Shown one piece after another: positions 1 to 8,789 of a stretch of DNA of 64,000 nucleotides. How positions within the stretch are numbered: position 1 is the stretch's first letter; every line of letters starts with the position of its first letter. Below the pieces are notes generated by a model. The model saw only the letters and a program-made list of their open reading frames with translations, was not told the origin of the DNA and did no database searches. The translations under genes and the position numbers were made by a program. The stretch is from Ruegeria profundi (GTDB lineage Bacteria; Pseudomonadota; Alphaproteobacteria; Rhodobacterales; Rhodobacteraceae). The stretch is from NCBI RefSeq assembly GCF_001507545.1, contig NZ_LQBP01000001.1, positions 1-64,000 on the forward strand, written 5' to 3'.

Positions 1-1
1 C

Positions 2-97
2 GCCACACGCTACGAGAAAACTTCACGCAACTTCCTGGCAATGATCAAACTGGCATCAGTGCGCCTTTGGATCGAGTTTTATGAGTCGGCTGCCTAG
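2..97 (+). mobile_element. IS5-family transposase, C-terminal fragment cut by window edge
   Basis: The only open frame running in from the left edge gives 31 residues ending ...LWIEFYESAA and a TAG stop. The RYEKTSRNFLA block followed by a short hydrophobic ASVRLW segment resembles the extreme C-terminus of IS5-family DDE transposases; this is recognition by eye. The stop overlaps the stop of the nfeD-like gene on the other strand, so an element appears to abut that gene. A CTAG tetranucleotide (94-97), the target type used by IS5-subgroup elements, sits at the junction. Whether the element is complete lies outside the window. Confidence 0.55.
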
Positions 98-372
98 TCG
101 TTTATGTCATGCCGAAAAGTTTTCACCTGACCACGGGGCAGGGCGTATACGCGCCGCAAGAGCAACCAGGCGACCAACGACAGCGCCGCAAAAATCATCA
201 ACAAAACGGGCAGCGACGGTGAAATGCCAGGTATGAGAAGCAGTAAACCAGTCACAGCAGCGCCAATTGCAAAGCCTAGAAAGATAAAGCCGGGCAGGGC
301 GATCTCGAGTATGGCTAACAACAGCGCCCCGGCTAGCCAGATCCACCAGGTCATCCAGAAGAGATCAGCCAT
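94..372 (-). CDS. NfeD-like short membrane protein
   Basis: A 92-residue protein with about three hydrophobic helices and the Gly/Pro-rich ILEIALPGFIFLGFAIGA pattern typical of the membrane part of NfeD-family proteins. It lacks the C-terminal OB-fold domain of longer NfeD proteins and ends in GQVKTFRHDIND. Its ATG overlaps the TAA stop of the upstream SPFH gene (TAATG), so translation is probably coupled. NfeD and SPFH proteins are commonly paired and are thought to work together in membrane quality control or microdomains. The gene ends exactly where a transposase remnant on the other strand ends, so the last residues may have been altered by the insertion. Confidence 0.8.
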   Translation of the reverse strand: MADLFWMTWWIWLAGALLLAILEIALPGFIFLGFAIGAAVTGLLLLIPGISPSLPVLLMIFAALSLVAWLLLRRVYALPRGQVKTFRHDIND

Positions 373-1262
373 TATTTACCTCCTTTCAGCATCTTGAAGG
401 CATCGCCAAAGGCTTCTAGCGCGTTGGCGGGCACGACGATCGTTTGCGATCCGGTACCATTACCTAGTGCATTCAGCGCCTCGACCTGTTTCAGCGCAAC
501 CTGATATTGCGCGGCCTCCATGCCATTGTCCTGAATGGCCTTGGCAACAACTCCCGTTGCATAAGCTTCGGCGTCCGCTTGTATGCGGCGTGCCTTGGCC
601 GATTGTTCGGCCGCATAAAGCTCGGCATCGGCTTGCAATTCGACAGCACGTTTTTGGCCTTCCGCTTCGGTTACCTGCGCTCGGCGCGCGCGCTCGGCGT
701 TAAGTTGTTGAAGCATCGCGTCGCGGGTGGCCTGATCCAGATTGACGTCCAGAATCTCGGCGCGGGTGACTTCAATGCCCCAATCGTCGACCGCAGTTTC
801 GACGCTTTCCTGAATACGAGCGATCAACTGCGACCGGTTCGATTGGACCTCGTCCAGATCCATTTTACCGATTTCAGCCCGCACGATGCCGGCGACCGTG
901 GTTGCGATGGCACCATCCACATCACGGATACGATACACTGTCTTTTCCGGTTCGAGAATGCGGTAAAACACGGATGTGTCGATCTGGACCAGAACGTTGT
1001 CCTTAGTGATTGCGTCCTGCGTCGCGTTTGGAAGCTGACGTTCCAGAATAGATATCTGATGACGTGCAACATCCAGAAAAGGAACAATAAAGTTGATACC
1101 GGGTCCAAGTACCGAATGCAGGCGTCCGAACCGCTCGACCACGAATTTTTCAGACTGCGGAACGATCTTCACACCTTTGAAGATGACAATGACGATCAGG
1201 ACCGCTGCCAGCAAGTAAATGATGTTTGACGTCAGCAATCCAACAATCTGATCTTCGGTCAT
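372..1262 (-). CDS. qmcA: SPFH/Band 7 (stomatin-like, QmcA-type) membrane protein
   Basis: About 296 residues starting MTEDQIVGLL, with one N-terminal membrane helix (IIYLLAAVLIVIVIFKGVKIV), then the SPFH signature (VVERFGRLHSVLGPGINFIVPF), and an Ala/Glu/Gln-rich coiled-coil C-terminal half. The ATG at 1262 is preferred over an in-frame start 60 bases upstream because an AGAGGGCAG ribosome binding site lies just before it. Family members form membrane-anchored oligomers associated with FtsH/HflKC-type proteolysis; that role is inferred here. The gene is co-transcribed with the nfeD-like gene. Confidence 0.88.
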   Translation of the reverse strand: MTEDQIVGLLTSNIIYLLAAVLIVIVIFKGVKIVPQSEKFVVERFGRLHSVLGPGINFIVPFLDVARHQISILERQLPNATQDAITKDNVLVQIDTSVFYRILEPEKTVYRIRDVDGAIATTVAGIVRAEIGKMDLDEVQSNRSQLIARIQESVETAVDDWGIEVTRAEILDVNLDQATRDAMLQQLNAERARRAQVTEAEGQKRAVELQADAELYAAEQSAKARRIQADAEAYATGVVAKAIQDNGMEAAQYQVALKQVEALNALGNGTGSQTIVVPANALEAFGDAFKMLKGGK

Positions 1263-1561
1263 ATCTGCCCTCTTTCTTGTGTACTGTTGTATACATTTAT
1301 GAGTTGAGTCGTATAAATTCAACTTCGGTATGAGGGAAACGGGCGTAAATACAAGTCATTGACGCGGTAGATACACGGCGGAAGTTAACGATTGTGACTG
1401 CTTTGCATCCTGTTTTGTGCGCGGGTTCAATGGTTTGAAATACAATGGCGTCAGACATAAGGCTCAGGTAAATCGAGTGCCGCGCCGCCCGGACCCTTGG
1501 GTTGCAATAACCTAGCAGATCAGGCAAATGCTGCCGGGCTCAGTGACCCCGAGGCATCCAG

Positions 1562-2692
1562 ATGACCAAGCGTTTTTCCTTTGACCTGAAAGCCACCGAC
1601 GGCAAGGCCAGAACTGGCGTTATCAACACGCCGCGCGGCGAGGTGCGCACACCTGCTTTCATGCCCGTCGGTACTGCGGCGACGGTCAAAGCGATGATGC
1701 CCGAAAGCGTTCGCGCAACGGGCGCTGATATTCTGTTAGGCAATACCTACCACCTGATGTTACGGCCAACGGCCGAGCGGATCGACCGGCTGGGTGGGCT
1801 ACATAAATTCATGAACTGGGAACGGCCTATTCTGACAGACTCGGGCGGTTTTCAGGTCATGTCGCTGGCCGGGTTGCGAAAGCTCACTGAAAAAGGCGTG
1901 ACGTTCAAATCACATATCGACGGGTCAAAACACGAACTAACACCCGAACGATCGATCGAGATTCAGCGGCTATTGGGTTCGGACATCGTGATGTGTTTCG
2001 ATGAATGTCCTGCCTTACCCGCTGACCGGGAACGAATTGCCGAGTCGATGCGCCTGTCGATGCGATGGGCCGAGCGGTCGCGCGAAGCGTTCGGGGATCG
2101 TCCTGGTCACGCACTGTTTGGCATCATGCAGGGCGGGCTAGAGCAAGACCTGCGCGAAGAAAGTGCCGAGGCGCTTAGGAAGATCGGTTTCGAAGGTTAC
2201 GCCGTTGGTGGTCTGGCTGTGGGCGAGGGGCAGGAGGCCATGTTCGGTTGCCTCGATTATGCACCAGATTTCCTTCCGGTTGATAAGCCCAGATACCTCA
2301 TGGGTGTTGGCAAACCGGACGACATCGTCGGCGCGGTCGCGCGCGGGATCGACATGATGGATTGTGTTCTGCCGTCGCGCTCAGGCCGCACCGGGCAAGC
2401 ATTCACTCGACACGGTGTGGTGAATATCAAGAATGCCCGCCATGCGGACGATCCGCGACCGTTGGACGAGAACTGCTCGTGTCCGGCATGCTCGAATTAC
2501 TCGCGCGCCTACTTGCACCACGTATTCCGTTCGAACGAGATGATCTCAGGAATGTTACTTACTTGGCACAACCTGCACTATTTCCAAGAAATCATGCAGG
2601 GCATGCGCGACGCAATTGCAGCTGGAACTTTTGAGGCATGGCAAGCAGAGTTCCATGCGCAGAGGGCGCAGGGCGATATTGAGCCGCTGTGA
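1562..2692 (+). CDS. tgt: Queuine tRNA-ribosyltransferase (tRNA-guanine transglycosylase)
   Basis: A 376-residue protein of full family length. It exchanges guanine 34 of GUN-anticodon tRNAs for the queuosine precursor preQ1. The active-site segment [12 protein letters not shown] places the general acid Asp at residue 93; [12 protein letters not shown] carries the substrate pocket, and the C-terminal zinc site is seen as [23 protein letters not shown] ribosome binding site lies 7 bases before the ATG. The tRNA-Asp genes about 6 kb downstream encode a GUC anticodon, one of this enzyme's normal substrates. No other queuosine gene lies alongside. Confidence 0.97.
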   Translation: MTKRFSFDLKATDGKARTGVINTPRGEVRTPAFMPVGTAATVKAMMPESVRATGADILLGNTYHLMLRPTAERIDRLGGLHKFMNWERPILTDSGGFQVMSLAGLRKLTEKGVTFKSHIDGSKHELTPERSIEIQRLLGSDIVMCFDECPALPADRERIAESMRLSMRWAERSREAFGDRPGHALFGIMQGGLEQDLREESAEALRKIGFEGYAVGGLAVGEGQEAMFGCLDYAPDFLPVDKPRYLMGVGKPDDIVGAVARGIDMMDCVLPSRSGRTGQAFTRHGVVNIKNARHADDPRPLDENCSCPACSNYSRAYLHHVFRSNEMISGMLLTWHNLHYFQEIMQGMRDAIAAGTFEAWQAEFHAQRAQGDIEPL

Positions 2693-3059
2693 CGGGGTAC
2701 TCGTTTCGGCCTTGGTTTTTCCTTTAAGCCATCCAACTGCCTGCGGGTTTACACGCTAGATGAACCCGCCAAATCAGGTGAATTCCTTTTCGAAACGTCG
2801 AATATGGACGCGAACAAGCAAACTGAGCTTGTCACGACATTTTTTTGCCGCGAGCAGTTGACCCATTTTGTTAAATTCGGTGGATATATGCACCGGATGC
2901 CTTGCAGTCCGGAAAAGCTCGGGTCATTCTGACTCCTGACAATTGGCGGTAAGGTTGAAAAAGGGCATCGCGGCCCCACCTTTATCGTCCAAGACAGGAG
3001 ATGGCCAAAGGTTGCCTCAGAAGGGACCAGAGCCATCTTGCCAACGATAAGGATTGAGC
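2693..3059. other. tgt-lon intergenic region (no gene seen)
   Basis: These 367 bases hold no convincing coding frame. A short minus-strand open frame covers most of the region but has no family resemblance and no ribosome binding site I can identify. The part nearest lon contains a possible heat-shock promoter (2954-2981) and the lon leader. Confidence 0.6.
2954..2981 (+). promoter_or_regulatory. Possible RpoH (sigma-32) promoter of lon
   Basis: GTTGAAA, 13 bases, then CCCCACCT closely matches the sigma-32 pattern CTTGAAA-N13/14-CCCCATNT (6 of 7 and about 7 of 8). It lies about 80 bases before the lon start codon. lon is a classic heat-shock gene, which makes the match more believable, but this is sequence inspection only. 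Confidence 0.45.
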
Positions 3060-5468
3060 ATGCAAGAGCCCCTTAACTCTTCGTACCCCGTACTTCCGCT
3101 GCGCGATATCGTGGTTTTCCCGCATATGATCGTGCCGCTGTTCGTGGGTCGGGAAAAATCCGTTCGCGCGCTGGAAGAAGTGATGCAGGACGACAAGCAA
3201 ATTTTGCTGTCCAGCCAAATTGATCCGGGCGACGATGACCCGACGACCGACGGTATTTTCCGCGCCGGGGTTTTGGCAAACGTCCTGCAACTGCTGAAAT
3301 TGCCCGATGGTACCGTGAAGGTCCTTGTTGAAGGACAAGCGCGCGTTCAGATCACCGAGTTTTTGGAAAACGAAGAGTTTTTCGAAGCCCGTGCAGAGTA
3401 TCTGACTGAAATCCCCGGCGATGTGACGACAACCGAAGCGTTGCTGCGCACGGTTGCCGATGAGTTCGAGCGCTATGCCAAAGTGCGCAAGAACATCCCT
3501 GAGGAGGCCTTGTCCGCTGTCGGAGAAACGACAGAACCGGCGAAATTGGCTGATCTTGTCTCGGGCCACTTGGGTATTGAGGTCGAGCAAAAGCAGGAAC
3601 TTCTGGAAACCCTCAGCGTTAGCGAGCGGCTTGAAAAGGTCTATGGCTTGATGCAGGGCGAAATGTCGGTTCTGCAGGTCGAGAAAAAGATCAAAACGCG
3701 CGTAAAATCCCAAATGGAGAAAACGCAGCGCGAGTACTATTTGAATGAGCAAATGAAGGCCATTCAGAAAGAGCTGGGCGATGGCGAGGACGGCTCGAAC
3801 GAAGTGGCCGAGCTGGAAGCTAAGATCGCTGAAACCAAGCTGTCGAAAGAAGCGCGCGAAAAGGCAGAAGGTGAGCTGAAAAAGCTGCGCAACATGAGCC
3901 CGATGTCCGCTGAGGCGACGGTTGTGCGCAACTATCTGGACTGGATTCTGTCGCTGCCGTGGGGCAATAAATCCCGCGTTAAAAAAGATCTTGGCCGCGC
4001 GCAGGATATTCTGGATGCCGATCACTATGGCCTTGAAAAGGTCAAAGAACGGATCGTTGAATATCTGGCTGTCCAGCAACGTTCGAAGAAGTTGAAAGGC
4101 CCGATCTTGTGCCTTGTAGGCCCGCCGGGTGTGGGTAAAACAAGCTTGGGTAAGTCGGTGGCAAAGGCCACGGGACGCGAGTTTATTCGTATCTCGCTTG
4201 GCGGCGTACGTGATGAATCCGAGATTAGGGGACACCGCAGGACCTATATCGGCTCGATGCCGGGCAAGATCATCCAGTCGTTGAAAAAGGCAAAAACCAC
4301 GAACCCGCTTATCCTGCTCGATGAGATTGACAAGATGGGCCAGGACTTCCGTGGTGATCCGGCGTCGGCAATGCTTGAGGTGTTGGACCCGGAACAGAAC
4401 AACACGTTTATGGATCACTACCTTGAGGTCGAATATGACCTGTCCAACGTGATGTTCCTGACGACGTCGAACAGCTATAACATGCCCGGGCCACTGCTGG
4501 ACCGGATGGAGATCATTCCGCTGGCCGGTTATACCGAAGAGGAAAAGAGTGAGATCGCGAAACAGCACCTGATCGGCAAGCAGGTTAAAAACCATGGTCT
4601 GAAGGCCAAGGAATTTGAACTGACAGACGAGGCGTTGCAGAAGATCATTCGCACTTATACCCGCGAAGCAGGTGTACGAAACCTTGAGCGCGAGATCGCC
4701 AAGGTGGCCCGTAAATCGCTGACCAAGATCATCAAGAAAGAGGCCGAGTCCATAACGGTGACTCCCGAAAATCTTGATGAATTTCTTGGCGTTCCAAAGT
4801 ACCGTTACGGCTTGGCCGAGCAGGATGATCAGGTTGGCGTTGTAACCGGCCTCGCCTACACATCCGTGGGCGGCGACCTACTGCATATCGAAGCGCTGAA
4901 GCTGCCCGGTAAGGGGCGGATGAAGACCACCGGTAAGCTGGGCGATGTTATGAAGGAGTCCATTGACGCGGCGTCGTCTTATGTTCGCTCGATCTCTCCC
5001 CAGATTGGGGTAAAGCCGCCGAAATTCGATTCACTCGATATCCATGTCCACGTGCCGGATGGAGCAACGCCCAAGGATGGTCCCTCTGCCGGGTTGGCGA
5101 TGGTAACCTCGATTGTATCCGTGCTGACTGGCATTCCGGTGCGGAAAGACATTGCCATGACCGGAGAGGTATCTCTGCGTGGCAACGCGATGCCGATTGG
5201 CGGTTTGAAAGAGAAACTGCTGGCGGCCCTTCGTGGTGGTATCAAAACAGTGCTGATACCAGAGGAAAACGAAAAGGACCTGGCCGAGATACCGGACAAT
5301 GTGAAAGAAGGGCTTGAAATCATCCCCGTCACACATGTTTCCGAGGTGCTCAAGCACGCCTTGGTGAGTGTGCCAGAGCCTGTCGAATGGGACGAGGCGG
5401 CAGAAGAGGCTGCTGCGGCCGCAGCCAAATCGGCGGAGAACTCAGGGCCGTCTCAAACAGCACATTGA
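3060..5468 (+). CDS. lon: ATP-dependent protease Lon (La)
   Basis: About 802 residues with the full LonA order: N-terminal substrate domain (YPVLPLRDIVVFPHMIVPLFVGR), a coiled coil near residues 190-270, AAA+ domain with Walker A GPPGVGKTS at about residue 355 and Walker B LILLDEIDKM, and a C-terminal Ser-Lys protease with the catalytic Ser in KDGPSAGLAM. It degrades misfolded and regulatory proteins in the cytoplasm. ATG at 3060 is chosen because AAGGA lies 6 bases upstream; a TTG two codons earlier falls too close to that site. The tail is Ala-rich. A strong terminator follows. Confidence 0.98.
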   Translation: MQEPLNSSYPVLPLRDIVVFPHMIVPLFVGREKSVRALEEVMQDDKQILLSSQIDPGDDDPTTDGIFRAGVLANVLQLLKLPDGTVKVLVEGQARVQITEFLENEEFFEARAEYLTEIPGDVTTTEALLRTVADEFERYAKVRKNIPEEALSAVGETTEPAKLADLVSGHLGIEVEQKQELLETLSVSERLEKVYGLMQGEMSVLQVEKKIKTRVKSQMEKTQREYYLNEQMKAIQKELGDGEDGSNEVAELEAKIAETKLSKEAREKAEGELKKLRNMSPMSAEATVVRNYLDWILSLPWGNKSRVKKDLGRAQDILDADHYGLEKVKERIVEYLAVQQRSKKLKGPILCLVGPPGVGKTSLGKSVAKATGREFIRISLGGVRDESEIRGHRRTYIGSMPGKIIQSLKKAKTTNPLILLDEIDKMGQDFRGDPASAMLEVLDPEQNNTFMDHYLEVEYDLSNVMFLTTSNSYNMPGPLLDRMEIIPLAGYTEEEKSEIAKQHLIGKQVKNHGLKAKEFELTDEALQKIIRTYTREAGVRNLEREIAKVARKSLTKIIKKEAESITVTPENLDEFLGVPKYRYGLAEQDDQVGVVTGLAYTSVGGDLLHIEALKLPGKGRMKTTGKLGDVMKESIDAASSYVRSISPQIGVKPPKFDSLDIHVHVPDGATPKDGPSAGLAMVTSIVSVLTGIPVRKDIAMTGEVSLRGNAMPIGGLKEKLLAALRGGIKTVLIPEENEKDLAEIPDNVKEGLEIIPVTHVSEVLKHALVSVPEPVEWDEAAEEAAAAAAKSAENSGPSQTAH

Positions 5469-5478
5469 CACAAAGAAA

Positions 5479-5503
5479 AGGCGGGTTCATCCCCGCCTTT
5501 TTT
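5479..5503 (+). terminator. Rho-independent terminator of lon
   Basis: AGGCGGG and CCCGCCT pair around a short ttcatc loop, followed by a run of six T, 10 bases after the lon stop. Confidence 0.88.
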
Positions 5504-5731
5504 GTTCCCGAAAGCTCGCGATCTGTTTCGTTTCTGTGCTTTTGAGCTCTTTCCGTGACAACACTTGGCGGTCGGAAACGCAACGTGTTCGAAAGCGTGT
5601 TTGCAGAACAAATTTCGTGTCAACCGACCAAATGCTGAAGTGATCGTTCAACTATCTGGAAATCGCAGAGGAGTTTGGCCGTTTGGCCTTACCGAACTGT
5701 AGGTGCGTTCAGAAAGAGAATACCGGAAAAA

Positions 5732-5806
5732 TGGTGGGTGATAAGAGATTTGAACTCCTGACATCTTCGATGTGAACGAAGCGCTCTACCACTGAGCTAA
5801 TCACCC
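5732..5806 (-). tRNA. tRNA-Val (CAC anticodon)
   Basis: The minus strand folds as a full cloverleaf: acceptor GGGTGAT / ATCACCC, D-arm with AGCTCAGTGGTAGAGC, anticodon stem CTTCG/CGAAG closing the loop TTCACAT (anticodon CAC, reading GTG), and a T-arm with GTTCAAATC. The 3' CCA is encoded. The tRNA stands alone, about 120 bases beyond the 3' end of the RTX protease gene. Confidence 0.95.
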
Positions 5807-5930
5807 GTAAGGACGCGTAATACATAGAGTTTGGAGGGCTTGCAAGAGCGCCTAAAGCCCAATTCTTCAAGTGGCTCAAACCAGACAACGAGCGGTGCGA
5901 AACTGCTGCCGCTCGTATACGGGTCTGGTT

Positions 5931-7865
5931 CTACAGAATGAAATCGCTTTCGGTCAGATCATGCAGACCCGCCAGTTTGATAACCATTTCCGCGTCGCTG
6001 TCGCCATCAGTATCGACATAGACCAGCGTTTGATCCAAGTCGTTATTGGCATAATCCTGCTTTACGTAGTAGATTTCGCCTTCATCCGATGAGCTGATCG
6101 GAGTTTCTCCATTAAAAATAAAGGCTTCATTGCCACCAAGAACACTGCTGGCGTCGATTGCGCTTAGATTGATTTTGTCCTCACCCCTAGTGAAGTCCGT
6201 GATCTTGTCGGCCAAGCCCCCCCTTTGGCCACTGTCAGTGATGTCGTTGAAAACGAAGGTGTCCGTGCCAGCGCCACCGGTCATCGTATCCAAGCCAGCC
6301 CCACCAGTGATCAGGTCGATCCCCATGCCGCCGAAGATTGTGTCATTGCCGTTTCCGCCGTCAATGGTGTCAGCGCCTTTACCGCCCCTTAGGGTATCCC
6401 AGCCATTGTCGCCCGTGACGGTATCCTTACCAGCGCCTCCCTTCAGCAGGTCCGCGCCCTTGCGACCAACAAGTGTGTCGTATCCGTCGCTTCCGATAAG
6501 GGTATTTGCCTGATCATCGCCTGAGAGTTGATCGTCTTGAGCAGTGCCAGTGACATTTTCGACCAAATTGATTGTATCAATGCCGTAGCCGGTGTTCTGA
6601 GCCGTCGTTACAGATAGGTCGACCGTTGCGCCGACAGAACCGTTGAATGAGAGCGTATCAATATCTTCGCCGCCTGTTATGGTATCGTTGCCATCACTGT
6701 CTTTGACGACGAAATTGTCCCATCCAGCACCGCCCGTAATCGTGTCATCACCTGGACCACCAATCAGATAGTCGTTTCCCTGACCGCCTTTGATGGTGTC
6801 GTTTCCGTCGCCGCCAGCAACCGTGTCATCGCCCGAATTGCCAATCATCAAATTCGCAACATCATTGCCGTACAGGAAGTCACCGGCGTTTCCTCCGATG
6901 GCGTTTTCGATGACAACCCCGTTGGCGATCGTGAAACCACCGCTGACACCAAAGGCATACGAAGGCGATCCCCCGGCATCATGGCCTTCCAGATCAGCTG
7001 CTTTCAAGCTGATCAGAACGCTTTTCGACAAACCGCTGGCCGAAATTGCATCTGTTCCACCTGTATCCCAGATAGCTTTCCAGTAAGTACCAGGCGCATT
7101 GGAACCTTTCAGAGAATACACATTATCGCCAGTATTGTTCTCAGCAGTTCCGTAAATCGCCTGAAGCGCCGCGATGTCCAGCGCCATGGGTGACGCCACG
7201 CCGCCGAACTTGAACGAGGGCAGGGGGACTTTCTGCGGATAGCCTGAATTATACGACATGATTGTGTACACGGCCTGGTTCTGACCATCCGTTCCATAGT
7301 CATTGAAGGGTTGGGTTACGCCATCGTAAATCGTTGAACTTCCGCCTGCGTCATGCGGGTGTGCCAGGCCAAGGCCGTGCAAGATTTCGTGCAGGATGAT
7401 TGCGAACCCTTCACCGCCTTTGGCGAGCGCTTCCCGACTAAAGAAAGGTGAGTCATATGCGAACAACCCGAACAGGGTGTCGATACCAAAGTCCTGTTGA
7501 TACGGGGGCGTGTCGCCCGGAATCTGGTGAAAGCCCGCCGCGCCACCAAGGTCATCGGTGGTCACCAAACCCCACGAGATGTTCTCGTAGTAGGGTGTCC
7601 CTTGAGGAGCAAGGAAACCAACCTCGACAAAGTCAATTGGGATGAACGTTTCAATGACCGCGACTGCTTCGCGGAAGGCTTGTTTCTCATACTCAAAAAA
7701 ATCTGCGAAACCCTGAACTGAAGAATCCGCAAAAGAATAGGTGATAGTGCCGGCTGGCCCCCCCACATTTGTTCCGATGTTCCATGAGGTTCCCCATATT
7801 ATTCCGTCCAGGTACTCGTAGCCGGTAAAATTGGCACCCGGATAAAGCTCGTTAACAACTGACAT
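5931..7865 (-). CDS. Secreted RTX metalloprotease, serralysin (M10) type
   Basis: About 644 residues. The catalytic domain has the metzincin zinc site HEILHGLGLAH (residues 159-169) and the Met-turn IMSYNS typical of serralysins. The C-terminal half holds two blocks of calcium-binding GGxGxD repeats (around GGDGNDTIKGGQGND and GGNGNDTIFGGMGID), split by a spacer, and ends in an uncleaved type I secretion-like tail finishing ESDFIL. There is no N-terminal signal peptide, as expected for type I export. No ABC exporter, membrane fusion protein or protease inhibitor gene is adjacent, so export must rely on a transporter encoded elsewhere. The ATG at 7865 (MSVVNELYPG) is preferred over an upstream TTG; the ribosome binding site is weak. 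Confidence 0.9.
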   Translation of the reverse strand: MSVVNELYPGANFTGYEYLDGIIWGTSWNIGTNVGGPAGTITYSFADSSVQGFADFFEYEKQAFREAVAVIETFIPIDFVEVGFLAPQGTPYYENISWGLVTTDDLGGAAGFHQIPGDTPPYQQDFGIDTLFGLFAYDSPFFSREALAKGGEGFAIILHEILHGLGLAHPHDAGGSSTIYDGVTQPFNDYGTDGQNQAVYTIMSYNSGYPQKVPLPSFKFGGVASPMALDIAALQAIYGTAENNTGDNVYSLKGSNAPGTYWKAIWDTGGTDAISASGLSKSVLISLKAADLEGHDAGGSPSYAFGVSGGFTIANGVVIENAIGGNAGDFLYGNDVANLMIGNSGDDTVAGGDGNDTIKGGQGNDYLIGGPGDDTITGGAGWDNFVVKDSDGNDTITGGEDIDTLSFNGSVGATVDLSVTTAQNTGYGIDTINLVENVTGTAQDDQLSGDDQANTLIGSDGYDTLVGRKGADLLKGGAGKDTVTGDNGWDTLRGGKGADTIDGGNGNDTIFGGMGIDLITGGAGLDTMTGGAGTDTFVFNDITDSGQRGGLADKITDFTRGEDKINLSAIDASSVLGGNEAFIFNGETPISSSDEGEIYYVKQDYANNDLDQTLVYVDTDGDSDAEMVIKLAGLHDLTESDFIL

Positions 7866-8409
7866 TCTTTCAATTCCATCCGTTAAAACACAGCGAAGGG
7901 GCAGCGTTGCTTGTTCACGCTTCGGGTTTCGTAACAAATTCGGAAACCACAGCTCTTTTTTTGTTCAGATTGTTCCACGGCGAAGCTTTCTGGTGCAAGT
8001 AAAATTGCACGATATCTTTGACTGCGAGGAATGGTGTCGTCTCATGCTCACGCAATCTGGCCAACAAATGCTTTAAAGGTTTTGCACGTTAAGCCACCAT
8101 CGCTTGCGGTCTAGCCTGCGAACCGGGAATGGACGTTGTTTGGAGTTTCTGTGCCGCGGGAAAGTCCAAATTGGTTCGATTTGGCGCACCGGGGCAACGC
8201 GCACTCAGAGTTTTCTGAGCCAAGGCACTGGAGGCTCCAAACCCTGCGGGTGGCTGTGCAGCCGTTCAGGCAACAACAAGTTTCCAAGAAGACAGTGCCC
8301 AAGTTGGGAAACATTTTTTGTGTTCTTCAAAAAAACTTCAAAACGCCGCTTGACGATGTGCAAGCGTAGCCATAATACACCCCAACGTTCAGCAACGAAC
8401 GGGCAGCGG
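7866..8409. other. Intergenic region with structured segment, no gene seen
   Basis: These 544 bases between the RTX protease start and the first tRNA-Asp show no believable protein. They should carry the protease promoter and the tRNA promoter. Between about 8160 and 8290 there are strong local hairpins: CCAAAT/ATTTGG (8166-8184) and CTCAGA/TCTGAG (8204-8219). I cannot assign an RNA family. Confidence 0.5.
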
Positions 8410-8486
8410 GCGGTTGTAGCTCAGTTGGTTAGAGTACCGGCCTGTCACGCCGGGGGTCGCGGGTTCGAGCCCCGTCAACCGCGCCA
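8410..8486 (+). tRNA. tRNA-Asp (GTC anticodon), copy 1
   Basis: A 77-base cloverleaf with acceptor GCGGTTG/CAACCGC, anticodon stem CCGGC/GCCGG around CTGTCAC (anticodon GTC), T-arm GGGTTCGAGCCCC and encoded CCA. Identical to the copy at 8538, with a 51-base spacer between them. Confidence 0.97.
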
Positions 8487-8537
8487 TCGCTGCCAGCCTT
8501 TGATCCGGGCTAATGGATCAGACATAGACCCTAATGC

Positions 8538-8614
8538 GCGGTTGTAGCTCAGTTGGTTAGAGTACCGGCCTGTCACGCCGGGGGTCGCGGGTTCGAGCCC
8601 CGTCAACCGCGCCA
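8538..8614 (+). tRNA. tRNA-Asp (GTC anticodon), copy 2
   Basis: Identical in sequence to the copy at 8410-8486, so the pair is a recent or homogenised tandem duplication. It ends about 175 bases before uvrA and may share a transcript with copy 1. Confidence 0.97.
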
Positions 8615-8707
8615 CTTTCTTTCGATTTGCCATAATACAGCCCCTCTCTTGGGGAACCTGATCGGAAATGGGTCACGTTGTCAGGAGATGTCGGCAATAA
8701 TTCGTTC

Positions 8708-8722
8708 GTTCACACTTTGTTC
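8708..8722 (+). promoter_or_regulatory. Predicted SOS box (LexA operator) of uvrA
   Basis: GTTC-ACACTTT-GTTC matches the direct repeat GTTC-N7-GTTC bound by LexA in most Alphaproteobacteria. It lies 68 bases before the uvrA ATG, as expected for SOS control of excision repair. Confidence 0.8.
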
Positions 8723-8789
8723 TAACTTTTCTGTTGGAGACTCGGTGCTGCTCGCCTATCTCTATGACACTTGTGTGTTGGGGGCCAAA

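Noticed and set aside
2749..3036. Open frame on the minus strand upstream of lon (95 residues)
   Set aside because: No ribosome binding site, no family features, and it overlaps the probable lon promoter.
2982..4595. 537-residue open frame antisense to lon
   Set aside because: Long antisense frames are common opposite GC-rich genes; Phe/Leu/Gln/Arg-rich composition without domain signatures, and lon itself is certain.
6300..6900. Apparent DNA tandem repeats inside the RTX gene
   Set aside because: They are the nine-residue calcium-binding repeats of the protein, not an independent repeat element or CRISPR.
8104..8789. Open frames running through the tRNA-Asp genes, including the upstream extension of uvrA
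   Set aside because: They translate the tRNA sequences; the uvrA protein family begins at 8790.
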